Shown here: positions 1 through 5,513 of the stretch, in pieces
Numbering within the stretch: position 1 is the stretch's first letter
How the letters are laid out: every line of letters begins with the position of its first letter
From: an uncultured Clostridia bacterium
Lineage (GTDB): Bacteria > Bacillota > Clostridia > TANB77 > CAG-508
Length of the DNA stretch: 5,513 nt
NCBI GenBank assembly: GCA_947632525.1
Contig: CANRPQ010000079.1
Location: 1 to 5,513 of the forward strand
Direction: 5' to 3'
The notes under the pieces: model-generated
The model's input: only the letters and a program-made list of their open reading frames with translations
Database searches by the model: none
What the model was told of the DNA's origin: nothing
Translations under genes and position numbers: made by a program

Positions 1-158
1 TATTATAAAATAGTATGGTTTTTTTTAAGATTCACCTTGGATTTCAATACTTTTAGCACTTATATATTAATTTAATTTTACATTTTTTGATTAACTATAT
101 TTTGAGGCAAATTACAACTTAAATAAGCTAAAATTTATACTTCTTTGAACTTAGTTTA
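1..158. other. Region downstream of tex, no feature recognised
   Basis: This 158-base A+T-rich stretch follows the tex stop codon. I see no open reading frame with a ribosome binding site and no strong hairpin followed by a U-tract in the minus direction. The eight-T run at 19-26 reads as A residues in the tex transcript and has no good stem before it on the plus strand. The operon may end or continue beyond the window. Confidence 0.5.
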
Positions 159-2345
159 TTAGCATACTTCTTTCATAGAAAGTTGTACTTTTTGTCTTTC
201 CTGGTCTATTCCAATAACTTTTACTTTTACAATATCGCCTACAGATACTACATCAGAAGGATTTTTTACAAAACTATCACTTAATTGTGAAATATGCACT
301 AGACCATCATGCTTTACTCCAATATCTACAAATGCCCCAAAATCAGTTACATTTCGCACTGTTCCTGTAAGTACTATACCTTCTTTTAAATCTTCAAATT
401 TTAATACATCTGCTCTTAAAATTTGCTTTGGCATTTCATCTCTTGGGTCTCTACCTGGTTTTGATAATTCGTCTATTATATCTTTTAATGTCATTTCTCC
501 TATTTCTAGCTGTTTTGCTGTGCTTTTAATATCAATTTTAATTAATTTGGCTTTAATTTCTTTTAATTTATCTTTATCTAATAAATCTTCTTTTTTATAT
601 CCAATATTATTTAATAATTGTTCTGCTGCCTGATAACTTTCTGGATGTACTCCTGTTATTTCTAATGGATTCTTTCCGTCTGGAATTCTAATAAATCCCG
701 CACATTGTTCAAATGCCGCTTTTCCTAATTTAGGAACTTTTAATAGTTCTTTTCTTTCTTTTAATTTTCCATTTTCATCACGATATTTTACAATATTATT
801 TGCTATTGTTTTGTTAATTCCTGCTACATATGATAAAAGTGAAGGGGTTGCAGTGTTTACATCTACACCAACTTCATTCACTGCATCTTCTACAACACCT
901 GTTAAACTTTCACTTAATTTGTTTTGGTCTACATCATGTTGATATTGACCTACTCCAATTGCTTTAGGGTCTATTTTTACAAGTTCTGCTAATGGATCTT
1001 GTAGCCTTCTAGCAATTGAAATGGCACCTCTTAAAGATACATTTATGTCTGGATATTCTTCTGTTGCAAGTTTTGAAGCTGAATAAACAGATGCTCCCGC
1101 TTCGCTAACTATAGCATAATGAAGTTTTTTATCAACTTCTTTTATCAACTCTGCTACAAAACTTTCAGATTCACGTGATGCTGTACCGTTTCCAATAGCA
1201 ATAATATCAATATTATATTTTTTGATTAGTCCTTTTAGCTCTTTTTTTGCTCCTTCAATATCGTTTTGAGGTTCTGTTGGATATACAGTAGTTGTTGCTA
1301 ATAATTTTCCTGTTTCATCAATTACTGCAATTTTACATCCAGTACGATAAGCTGGATCAAATCCCATTACTGTTAGCCCTTTTAATGGTGCAGCTAGAAG
1401 TAATGGCTTTGCATTTTTACCAAAAACCTTTATCGCTCCGTTTTCTGCTTTTTCTGTTAGATCTGAACGTATTTCTCTGTCAATAGAAGGCTCAATTAAA
1501 CGTTTCCAACTATCTTCTATAGTTTCTTTTAATATTTCTGTAAATTGTGTTTTTCCCTTTATTACATCTTGTTCTATGTAATTTAATATGTTTTCTTCAG
1601 GTTTATCTATTCTTACTTTTAAGAACTCTTCTTTTTCACCACGATTAATTGCTAAAATACGGTGTCCTGGTATTCTATTTACCTTTTCACTAAATTCATA
1701 GTACATATTATATGCTGTTTTTTCTTCTGGCTTTGTAGCTTTTGTAATGATAATACCGTCACGATAGCAATATCTTTTAAGTTCTTTACGGTATTCAGGA
1801 TTATCAGAAATCATTTCAGCAATAATATCTTTAGCACCTTGAATTGCATCTTCTACAGTTGCTACTACTTTATCTTTATTTTGTTTATCCTCTTCTGATA
1901 AATTATCAATATTTACATAGTCTTTAGCAATCTCTTCAATTGGTGTTTTTTCTGTTTGCGCATATATAATGTCTGCTAATGGCTCTAATCCTTTTGCTTT
2001 TGCAACTGTTGCCCTCGTCTTTTTCTTTTGTTTATATGGTCTATAAATGTCCTCAACTTCTGCCAAGGTTTTTGCTTTCTCTAAATTTTGTACAATTTCA
2101 TCTGTTAGTTTTCCTTGATTTTCAATAGAAGTTCTTACTTCTTCCTTCCTTGACTCTAAATTACGAAGATATGTTAGCCTTTCTCCTAAGTCTCTTAGAA
2201 TTTCATCCGAAAGTCCACCCGTAACTTCTTTTCTGTAACGTGCAATAAATGGAATGGTATTTCCACTATCAATTAGTTCTACTGTTTTTTCTACTTGTAC
2301 TAATTTTATATTTAATTCTTCTGCAATTTGTTCTATAATATTCAT
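159..2345 (-). CDS. tex: Tex-family RNA-binding transcription accessory protein (S1 domain)
   Basis: This 728-residue protein is a full-length member of the Tex family (B. subtilis YdcI, E. coli YhgF; bacterial relatives of eukaryotic Spt6), cytoplasmic nucleic-acid-binding proteins linked to transcription. Visible in order: the helical Tex N-terminal region with the family hallmarks PFIARYRKE (32-40) and YRPYKQKKKTRATVAKAKGLEPLA-type segment (101-124); a YqgF/RNase H-like fold (about 325-450) starting at GFDPAYRTG (328-336), with GNGTASRE (385-392) and SEAGASVYSAS (414-424); a helix-hairpin-helix region (about 495-560) preceded by GVGQYQHDV (464-472); and an S1 RNA-binding domain (about 653-724) with TDFGAFVDIG (667-676) and GLVHISQLSD (681-690). 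The family is not known as an active nuclease despite the YqgF fold. Start ATG 2343-2345 is preceded by AAAGGA (2354-2359) at 8 bases. It begins 15 bases after the ABC-F stop and is probably cotranscribed with it. No truncation or frameshift is seen. Family assignment is very secure; exact cellular role is not. Confidence 0.97.
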   Translation of the reverse strand: MNIIEQIAEELNIKLVQVEKTVELIDSGNTIPFIARYRKEVTGGLSDEILRDLGERLTYLRNLESRKEEVRTSIENQGKLTDEIVQNLEKAKTLAEVEDIYRPYKQKKKTRATVAKAKGLEPLADIIYAQTEKTPIEEIAKDYVNIDNLSEEDKQNKDKVVATVEDAIQGAKDIIAEMISDNPEYRKELKRYCYRDGIIITKATKPEEKTAYNMYYEFSEKVNRIPGHRILAINRGEKEEFLKVRIDKPEENILNYIEQDVIKGKTQFTEILKETIEDSWKRLIEPSIDREIRSDLTEKAENGAIKVFGKNAKPLLLAAPLKGLTVMGFDPAYRTGCKIAVIDETGKLLATTTVYPTEPQNDIEGAKKELKGLIKKYNIDIIAIGNGTASRESESFVAELIKEVDKKLHYAIVSEAGASVYSASKLATEEYPDINVSLRGAISIARRLQDPLAELVKIDPKAIGVGQYQHDVDQNKLSESLTGVVEDAVNEVGVDVNTATPSLLSYVAGINKTIANNIVKYRDENGKLKERKELLKVPKLGKAAFEQCAGFIRIPDGKNPLEITGVHPESYQAAEQLLNNIGYKKEDLLDKDKLKEIKAKLIKIDIKSTAKQLEIGEMTLKDIIDELSKPGRDPRDEMPKQILRADVLKFEDLKEGIVLTGTVRNVTDFGAFVDIGVKHDGLVHISQLSDSFVKNPSDVVSVGDIVKVKVIGIDQERQKVQLSMKEVC

Positions 2346-2353
2346 CTGTATTT

Positions 2354-2359
2354 TCCTTT
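2354..2359 (-). promoter_or_regulatory. Ribosome binding site of tex in the 15-base intercistronic gap
   Basis: AAAGGA on the minus strand lies eight bases before the tex ATG and begins two bases after the ABC-F stop codon. There is no room for a promoter or terminator in the gap, supporting cotranscription and possibly translational coupling. The site is weaker than that of the upstream gene. Confidence 0.75.
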
Positions 2360-2360
2360 C

Positions 2361-3941
2361 TTATTCAATACCTAAGTATTCATTATATGTTACTTCTCTG
2401 TCTACAATTTTATCTTCTTTTATATCTATAATTCTATTTGCAACTGTTTGCGTAAGTTGGTGGTCGTGTGATGTAAATAACATATTTCCCTTAAATTTCT
2501 TCATGCCCTCATTTAATGCCGTAATTGATTCCATATCTAAGTGGTTTGTTGGTTCATCAAAAATTAAAAAATTTGCTCCTGACAGCATAATTTTAGAAAG
2601 TACACATCTTACCTTTTCACCACCTGATAGTACATTTACTTTTTTTAATGCCTCTTCCCCAGAAAATAGCATTCTTCCTAAGAAGCTTCTAACATATGTT
2701 TCATCTGGATCTTTTGAATATTGCCTTAACCAGTCTGTAATAGACAAATCAGATTCAAATAAATAATTATTATCTTTTGGAAAATAGCTATTTGTTATTG
2801 TTGTTCCCCAAATAATTTCTCCTTCATCTGGTTCTAATTCTCCAGATATTATTTGAAATAGTACAGTTTTTGCATTTTCATTATCTGCTAAAAATGCAAT
2901 TTTATCATCTTGTTTTACAGTAAATGTCACATTATTTAATATTTTTTCTCCATTAATTGTTTTAGATATATTTTTTACTTGTAAAATTTCTTTTCCTGGT
3001 TCTCTATCAGGCTTAAAATCAATATATGGATATTTTCTATTTGAAGGTTTTATTTCATCTAATTCTATTTTTTCTAATGACTTTTTACGAGATGTTGCCT
3101 GTTTAGATTTAGATGCGTTTGCACTAAATCTAGCAATGAATTCTTGTAATTCTTTAATTTTTTCTTCCTTCTTTTTATTTGCATCCTTCATTTGTTTTAG
3201 AGCAAGCTGACTTGATTCATACCAGAAATCATAATTTCCTGGATAAACTTTAATTTTTCCGAAGTCTACATCTGCAATATGTGTACATACTTTATTTAAG
3301 AAATATCTATCATGTGACACAACAATAACTGTATTTTCAAAGTTTATTAAAAATTCTTCTAGCCAATTAATGCTTTTCAAGTCTAAGTCGTTTGTTGGTT
3401 CGTCTAGTAATAATATATCTGGATTTCCAAATAATGCTTGAGCTAAAAGAACTTTTACTTTGTCTTTTGCTTCTAATTCAGACATTAATTTATAATGTTT
3501 TTCACTATCTATACCTAGGTCATTTAAAAGTACTGCTCCGTCAGCTTCTGCATTCCACCCGTCTAATTCAGCAAATCTTTCTTCTAACTTTGCTGCCTTC
3601 ATTCCATCTTCTTCTGAAAAGTCAGGTTTAGCATATATAGCATCTTTTTCTTTCATTATTTTATATAGTTCCTCATTTCCCATTATAACTGTATCCATAA
3701 CAGTATAATCTTCAAATGCAAAGTGGTCTTGTTTTAAAACCGAAAGTCTTTCATTTTTTTCCTTAGATACTTCACCTTTACTTGGTTCTAGCTCCCCTGA
3801 CAATACTTTTAGGAAAGTAGATTTGCCAGCTCCATTTGCTCCAATGATGCCATAACAACATCCTTTATTAAATTTAATGTTTACATCTTCGAATAATGTT
3901 CTTTTTCCAAATCGAATTGTAACTCCTGTGGCTGTAAGCAT
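2361..3941 (-). CDS. ABC-F family ATPase (YkpA/YbiT-like)
   Basis: This 526-residue soluble protein has two ABC ATPase domains and no membrane segment, the layout of ABC-F translation factors that bind the ribosomal E site; length fits the YkpA/YbiT-type group (about 530-540). Domain 1: Walker A GANGAGKST (34-42), Q-loop Q71, Walker B DILLLDEPTNDLD (175-187), H-loop SHDRYF (209-214). A charged linker (about 245-310, with SANASKSKQATSRKK at 273-287) matches the tRNA-contacting interdomain linker. Domain 2: signature LSGGE (438-442), Walker B FLIFDEPTNHLD (458-469), H-loop SHDHQ (491-495). Domain 2 Walker A is degenerate (ADNENAKT, 352-359), its Q-loop Gln is Lys389, and the domain 1 signature is LEAKD (156-160), leaving one canonical composite ATP site. 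Start ATG 3939-3941 has AAAGGAGG (3949-3956) at 7 bases. A promoter lies just upstream and tex follows after 15 bases. The short predicted leader argues against a drug-induced attenuator, so a housekeeping role is likelier than antibiotic resistance, though resistance is not excluded. Confidence 0.95.
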   Translation of the reverse strand: MLTATGVTIRFGKRTLFEDVNIKFNKGCCYGIIGANGAGKSTFLKVLSGELEPSKGEVSKEKNERLSVLKQDHFAFEDYTVMDTVIMGNEELYKIMKEKDAIYAKPDFSEEDGMKAAKLEERFAELDGWNAEADGAVLLNDLGIDSEKHYKLMSELEAKDKVKVLLAQALFGNPDILLLDEPTNDLDLKSINWLEEFLINFENTVIVVSHDRYFLNKVCTHIADVDFGKIKVYPGNYDFWYESSQLALKQMKDANKKKEEKIKELQEFIARFSANASKSKQATSRKKSLEKIELDEIKPSNRKYPYIDFKPDREPGKEILQVKNISKTINGEKILNNVTFTVKQDDKIAFLADNENAKTVLFQIISGELEPDEGEIIWGTTITNSYFPKDNNYLFESDLSITDWLRQYSKDPDETYVRSFLGRMLFSGEEALKKVNVLSGGEKVRCVLSKIMLSGANFLIFDEPTNHLDMESITALNEGMKKFKGNMLFTSHDHQLTQTVANRIIDIKEDKIVDREVTYNEYLGIE

Positions 3942-3948
3942 TATTTTT

Positions 3949-3956
3949 CCTCCTTT
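3949..3956 (-). promoter_or_regulatory. Ribosome binding site of the ABC-F gene
   Basis: AAAGGAGG on the minus strand, seven bases before the ATG at 3939-3941, is a near-ideal site and fixes that start; it implies strong translation. Confidence 0.85.
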
Positions 3957-3975
3957 ATTTATATTTCATAATTAC

Positions 3976-4002
3976 GGACCCTATTATATCATAATAGAGT
4001 CC
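3976..4002. promoter_or_regulatory. 27-base near-perfect palindrome over the -10 region (possible operator)
   Basis: Arms 3976-3987 (GGACCCTATTAT) and 3991-4002 (ATAATAGAGTCC) match at 11 of 12 positions around a 3-base centre. The palindrome wholly contains the extended -10 element and reaches the predicted start point, the classic position for a repressor site. I do not recognise the operator family; the arms are in the opposite order to a PerR/Fur-type dyad. Read as minus-strand RNA the single mismatch becomes G-U, so a 12-bp hairpin is also possible, but no U-tract follows (GTAATTATG), so it is not a terminator for the upstream unit. Confidence 0.55.
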
Positions 4003-4011
4003 ATTTTGCTA
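3983..4011 (-). promoter_or_regulatory. Extended -10 promoter for the ABC-F-tex operon
   Basis: On the minus strand the sequence TGATATAAT (3983-3991) is a consensus TATAAT with the TGn extension. The best -35 at 17 bases spacing is poor (TAGCAA, 4006-4011, 3 of 6 matches to TTGACA), which is tolerable for extended -10 promoters. Transcription would start near 3976, giving a leader of about 35 bases before the ATG. It lies downstream of the corA-unit terminator and upstream of the ABC-F gene, as expected. The start site is predicted, not known. Confidence 0.65.
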
Positions 4012-4154
4012 GATTAATATATTTAAAATTCTTTCTAATCTAAGTAAAAATGTAAGAGAATCTTAATGTTTTAAATGGATTTGAAGTACGTGTAGTTTAA
4101 TTTATAAATTAAGCAACTTATACTGATTGTATCTCAAAATTTTCTTTATACATT
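4003..4154. other. Intergenic DNA without a recognisable gene
   Basis: Between the terminator and the ABC-F promoter I find no open reading frame with a ribosome binding site and no tRNA or known riboswitch pattern. Two weak symmetries are present: a 16-base A+T-only palindrome at 4097-4112 (TTAATTTATAAATTAA), and 7-bp inverted arms at 4010-4016 and 4036-4042 (TAGATTA/TAATCTA, 19-base loop). Both could be chance in DNA of this composition. The A+T-rich tract just upstream of the promoter could serve as an UP-like element. Confidence 0.5.
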
Positions 4155-4192
4155 AAAAAACTTGTTAAAATATATATTAATATTTTAACAAG
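4155..4192 (-). terminator. Intrinsic terminator after the corA-DUF378 unit
   Basis: In minus-strand RNA a 13-bp perfect stem (arms 4180-4192 and 4161-4173; CTTGTTAAAATAT and its complement) with a 6-base loop (4174-4179) is followed at once by six U residues (4155-4160). It lies about 45 bases past the DUF378 stop. The plus-strand reading has no T-tract after the stem, so it acts in the minus direction only. The stem is A+T-rich, with its three G:C pairs near its base. Confidence 0.88.
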
Positions 4193-4236
4193 CTAAATTA
4201 TTAACAATTCCAAAATGTTTTTCTGAGTTTTTTCTT

Positions 4237-4428
4237 TTAGTCTTTATCAAATAATAATTTGATTGCCCATAATCCAGAAATACCAACTAGAATGTATATA
4301 ATTTTGCTAATAATAGAATTTGCCCCAAATAGAGCATCTACTATATTAATATTAAAAATTCCTATAATTCCCCAAACAATGGCACCTATAATTACTAGTA
4401 CTAATGCAATTTTATCTATTATTTTCAT
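4237..4428 (-). CDS. DUF378 family small membrane protein (YuzA-like)
   Basis: This 63-residue protein has two hydrophobic helices (about 6-27 and 40-60) joined by a short segment, with acidic/lysine ends and no cleavable signal peptide, so a small inner-membrane protein is expected. The pattern GAIVWGIIGIFNINIVDALFG (15-35, with W19, G20, G23, N28, D31 and LFG 33-35) and the G-containing second helix fit the DUF378 family, which includes B. subtilis YuzA; its function is unknown. Start ATG 4426-4428 has a perfect AAGGAGG (4434-4440) five bases upstream. A 17-bp inverted repeat ends exactly at that ribosome binding site. The gene lies 110 bases downstream of corA on the same strand and ends about 45 bases before an intrinsic terminator, so it is probably the last gene of the corA transcript. 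Family recognition rests on motif memory, not a search. Confidence 0.88.
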   Translation of the reverse strand: MKIIDKIALVLVIIGAIVWGIIGIFNINIVDALFGANSIISKIIYILVGISGLWAIKLLFDKD

Positions 4429-4433
4429 ATAAA

Positions 4434-4440
4434 CCTCCTT
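4434..4440 (-). promoter_or_regulatory. Ribosome binding site of the DUF378 gene
   Basis: A perfect AAGGAGG lies five bases before the ATG at 4426-4428. It is unusual only in that its first two bases are also the end of the 17-bp inverted repeat, which places the ribosome binding site at the foot of a possible stem. Confidence 0.85.
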
Positions 4441-4526
4441 AAATCATAAAAATTTTATTCACTTTTATTATGTGTAATTTATTTTTTTTTATACTATTTT
4501 TATTTTTATAAATTTTTATGATTTAA
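4439..4526 (-). repeat. Perfect 17-bp inverted repeat between corA and DUF378 gene
   Basis: The arms are 4439-4455 (TTAAATCATAAAAATTT on the plus strand) and 4510-4526 (its exact reverse complement), separated by 54 very A+T-rich bases. In the minus-strand transcript the first arm begins 13 bases after the corA stop codon. The second arm ends in the two As that open the AAGGAGG site of the DUF378 gene. No U-tract follows in the gene direction, so it is not an intrinsic terminator. It may be an intercistronic RNA stem affecting mRNA processing or translation of the small gene, or the remnant of a very small inverted-repeat element. Only one base pair of the arm is G:C, so stem stability is modest. 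The repeat is seen directly; its role is inferred. Confidence 0.7.
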
Positions 4527-4538
4527 TTTGTTCATATA

Positions 4539-5489
4539 TTATCTTAGCATTCCTTTTTTATTAAGCCAGATAGTTGCAATTATAGCTATGATGATTGAAA
4601 ATAATAAAATCATTGGAAATCCCCATACATTATTTTGTAAAGGTACAGGAACATTCATTCCCCAATAACTAGCCACCATAGTAGGAATTGCTAAAATTAT
4701 AGTAATTGATGTTAAATATTTCATTACTGCATTTAAATTATTTGAAATAATTGATGCATAAGCATCCATTGTACCATTTAAAATATCGCTATAAATTTTA
4801 GCCATTTCAATAGCTTGTTTATTTTCAATAATTGTATCTTCTAGTATGTCCTCATCTTCTTCATAAAGTTTGATAATTTTTCCTCTCATTATTTTTTCCA
4901 TAACAACTTCATTAGATTTTAAAGAAGTTGTAAAATAAACCAAACTTTTTTCTAAACTTAATAACTTTAATAAAGCCTTATTTTTCATAGAATTTTTCAA
5001 AACAGATTCTGCTATTTCAGTTTCTTTATTTATTTTTTTTAATAAATTTAAATATAAAGATGCATTTGAATATAAAAGTTGTAATAAAAATCTACTTTTT
5101 TTATAGGTAATAATATTTTTCATTTTGTTTTTATTTAAATTTTGTATGATATTATTATTATTTAAAGAAACAGTTATAATATAATCGTCTCTTACAAATA
5201 TAATACCAATTGGCATTGTTGTGTATATAATGTTATCTTCATCATTTTCTGTAATTGGTATATCAATAATAAATAAAATAGTATTATCATCATCTTCTAT
5301 ATCAATTCTAGCTTTTTCCTCAGAGTCTAAAGCATAACGTATAAAATTTTCTTGTATTTTTAGGTTTTCGCAAACTGTTTTTATTTCTTCTTCTGTCGGG
5401 GCTATCATATTAATCCAATTGCCTTTTTCATATTTTGTTGTTTTTTGTGTATTATTTGTTGTTAAGTCTGTTTTGTACATTTCTAACAT
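4539..5489 (-). CDS. corA: CorA-family magnesium/divalent-cation transporter
   Basis: The 316-residue product matches the usual length of CorA, a homopentameric inner-membrane channel for Mg2+ (and often Co2+/Ni2+). A soluble N-terminal domain contains the family segment TEEEIKTVCENLKIQENFIR-type (about 32-51) followed by ALDSEEKARI (53-62) and a beta-rich DDNTILFIIDIPI stretch (67-79). A long helical, charged region (about 135-255) corresponds to the stalk. Two C-terminal transmembrane helices (about 258-276 and 291-309) flank the hallmark GMN (277-279; context ASYWGMNVPVP), and the tail is basic (NKKGMLR). The pore-mouth loop 278-291 has no acidic residue, unlike the MPEL-type loop of E. 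coli and Thermotoga CorA. ATG 5487-5489 is chosen as start because AAGGGGTGA (5495-5503) sits 5-8 bases upstream; the in-frame GTG at 5496-5498 lies inside that site. Any promoter or Mg2+ leader would lie beyond the window. The DUF378 gene follows on the same strand. Whether Mg2+ is the true substrate is inferred from the family. Confidence 0.95.
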   Translation of the reverse strand: MLEMYKTDLTTNNTQKTTKYEKGNWINMIAPTEEEIKTVCENLKIQENFIRYALDSEEKARIDIEDDDNTILFIIDIPITENDEDNIIYTTMPIGIIFVRDDYIITVSLNNNNIIQNLNKNKMKNIITYKKSRFLLQLLYSNASLYLNLLKKINKETEIAESVLKNSMKNKALLKLLSLEKSLVYFTTSLKSNEVVMEKIMRGKIIKLYEEDEDILEDTIIENKQAIEMAKIYSDILNGTMDAYASIISNNLNAVMKYLTSITIILAIPTMVASYWGMNVPVPLQNNVWGFPMILLFSIIIAIIATIWLNKKGMLR

Positions 5490-5494
5490 GATAA

Positions 5495-5503
5495 TCACCC
5501 CTT
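5495..5503 (-). promoter_or_regulatory. corA ribosome binding site (decides the start)
   Basis: AAGGGGTGA on the minus strand closely resembles the anti-16S consensus AAGGAGGTGA and is correctly spaced (5 bases from its end, 8 from the AAGGGG core) from the ATG at 5487-5489. The longer reading frame would begin at the GTG embedded in this site, which has no other ribosome binding site in view, so it is rejected as the start. Confidence 0.8.
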
Positions 5504-5513
5504 ATTAATTTTT

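Noticed and set aside
1292..1486. Plus-strand open frame opposite the Tex YqgF-like domain
   Set aside because: It is a Leu/Phe-rich shadow of a conserved domain with no ribosome binding site or recognisable motif.
1662..1898. Plus-strand open frame resembling a hydrophobic, Cys/Phe-rich protein
   Set aside because: The apparent hydrophobicity arises from reading Lys/Glu codons of tex backwards; there is no translation signal.
2254..2766. Plus-strand open frame of 170 codons across the ABC-F/tex junction
   Set aside because: It is antisense to two conserved coding regions, has Ser/Phe/Ile-rich composition typical of reversed A+T-rich genes, and lacks a properly spaced ribosome binding site.
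2539..3407. Near-repeat of TTTGTTGGTTC at about 2548 and 3391
   Set aside because: Both copies encode the Walker B DEPTN motif of the two ATPase domains, so similarity reflects protein function, not a DNA repeat.
3392..3631. Plus-strand open frame opposite ABC-F domain 1
   Set aside because: It is antisense to Walker B and neighbouring conserved residues, Leu-rich, and without a ribosome binding site.
3976..4002. Palindrome as the terminator of the upstream unit
   Set aside because: No U-tract follows it in the minus direction, and a far better terminator already exists at 4155-4192; the overlap with TGATATAAT favours a promoter/operator role.
4097..4112. 16-base perfect palindrome as an operator
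   Set aside because: It consists only of A and T, is not next to a recognisable promoter for any gene, and such symmetry is common by chance in this composition; noted in the intergenic entry only.
4482..4490. Run of nine Ts as a possible terminator tract
   Set aside because: It reads as A residues in the direction of all genes here, and no stem directly precedes it on the plus strand.
5490..5498. GTG start adding three residues to CorA
   Set aside because: The GTG is part of the AAGGGGTGA ribosome binding site that serves the ATG at 5487-5489.

Overview
The window is strongly A+T-rich (by eye about 70 % or more), and all four genes lie on the minus strand, so transcription runs from high to low coordinates. 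Strong AAGGAGG-type ribosome binding sites, TAA at all four stops, TGG for tryptophan (standard code) and the gene families present point to a low-GC Firmicute, most likely a clostridial lineage. The genus cannot be named from this sequence.

Layout in transcription order. (1) A CorA-family divalent-cation transporter (4539-5489) enters near the right edge, with only 24 bases upstream of its start visible. (2) After a 110-base gap holding a perfect 17-bp inverted repeat comes a 63-residue two-helix membrane protein of the DUF378/YuzA family (4237-4428). A clear intrinsic terminator follows (4155-4192), so corA and the DUF378 gene form one transcription unit or its end. (3) A 295-base intergenic region (3942-4236) holds that terminator, little-structured A+T-rich DNA, and an extended -10 promoter embedded in a 27-base near-perfect palindrome. 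(4) An ABC-F ATPase (2361-3941) is followed after only 15 bases by (5) a full-length Tex-type RNA-binding protein with a C-terminal S1 domain (159-2345). These two look like an operon: one protein acts on the ribosome and the other belongs to a transcription-associated, Spt6-like family. No convincing terminator is seen in the 158 bases after tex.

This is ordinary housekeeping chromosome. There is no mobile element, CRISPR array, rRNA, tRNA or defence system, and I do not claim a new system. Three things merit a second look. The ABC-F protein has one canonical composite ATP site and one in which Walker A, Q-loop and partner signature are all degenerate. A palindrome covers the ABC-F/tex promoter. 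A 17-bp inverted repeat directly abuts the ribosome binding site of the DUF378 gene.
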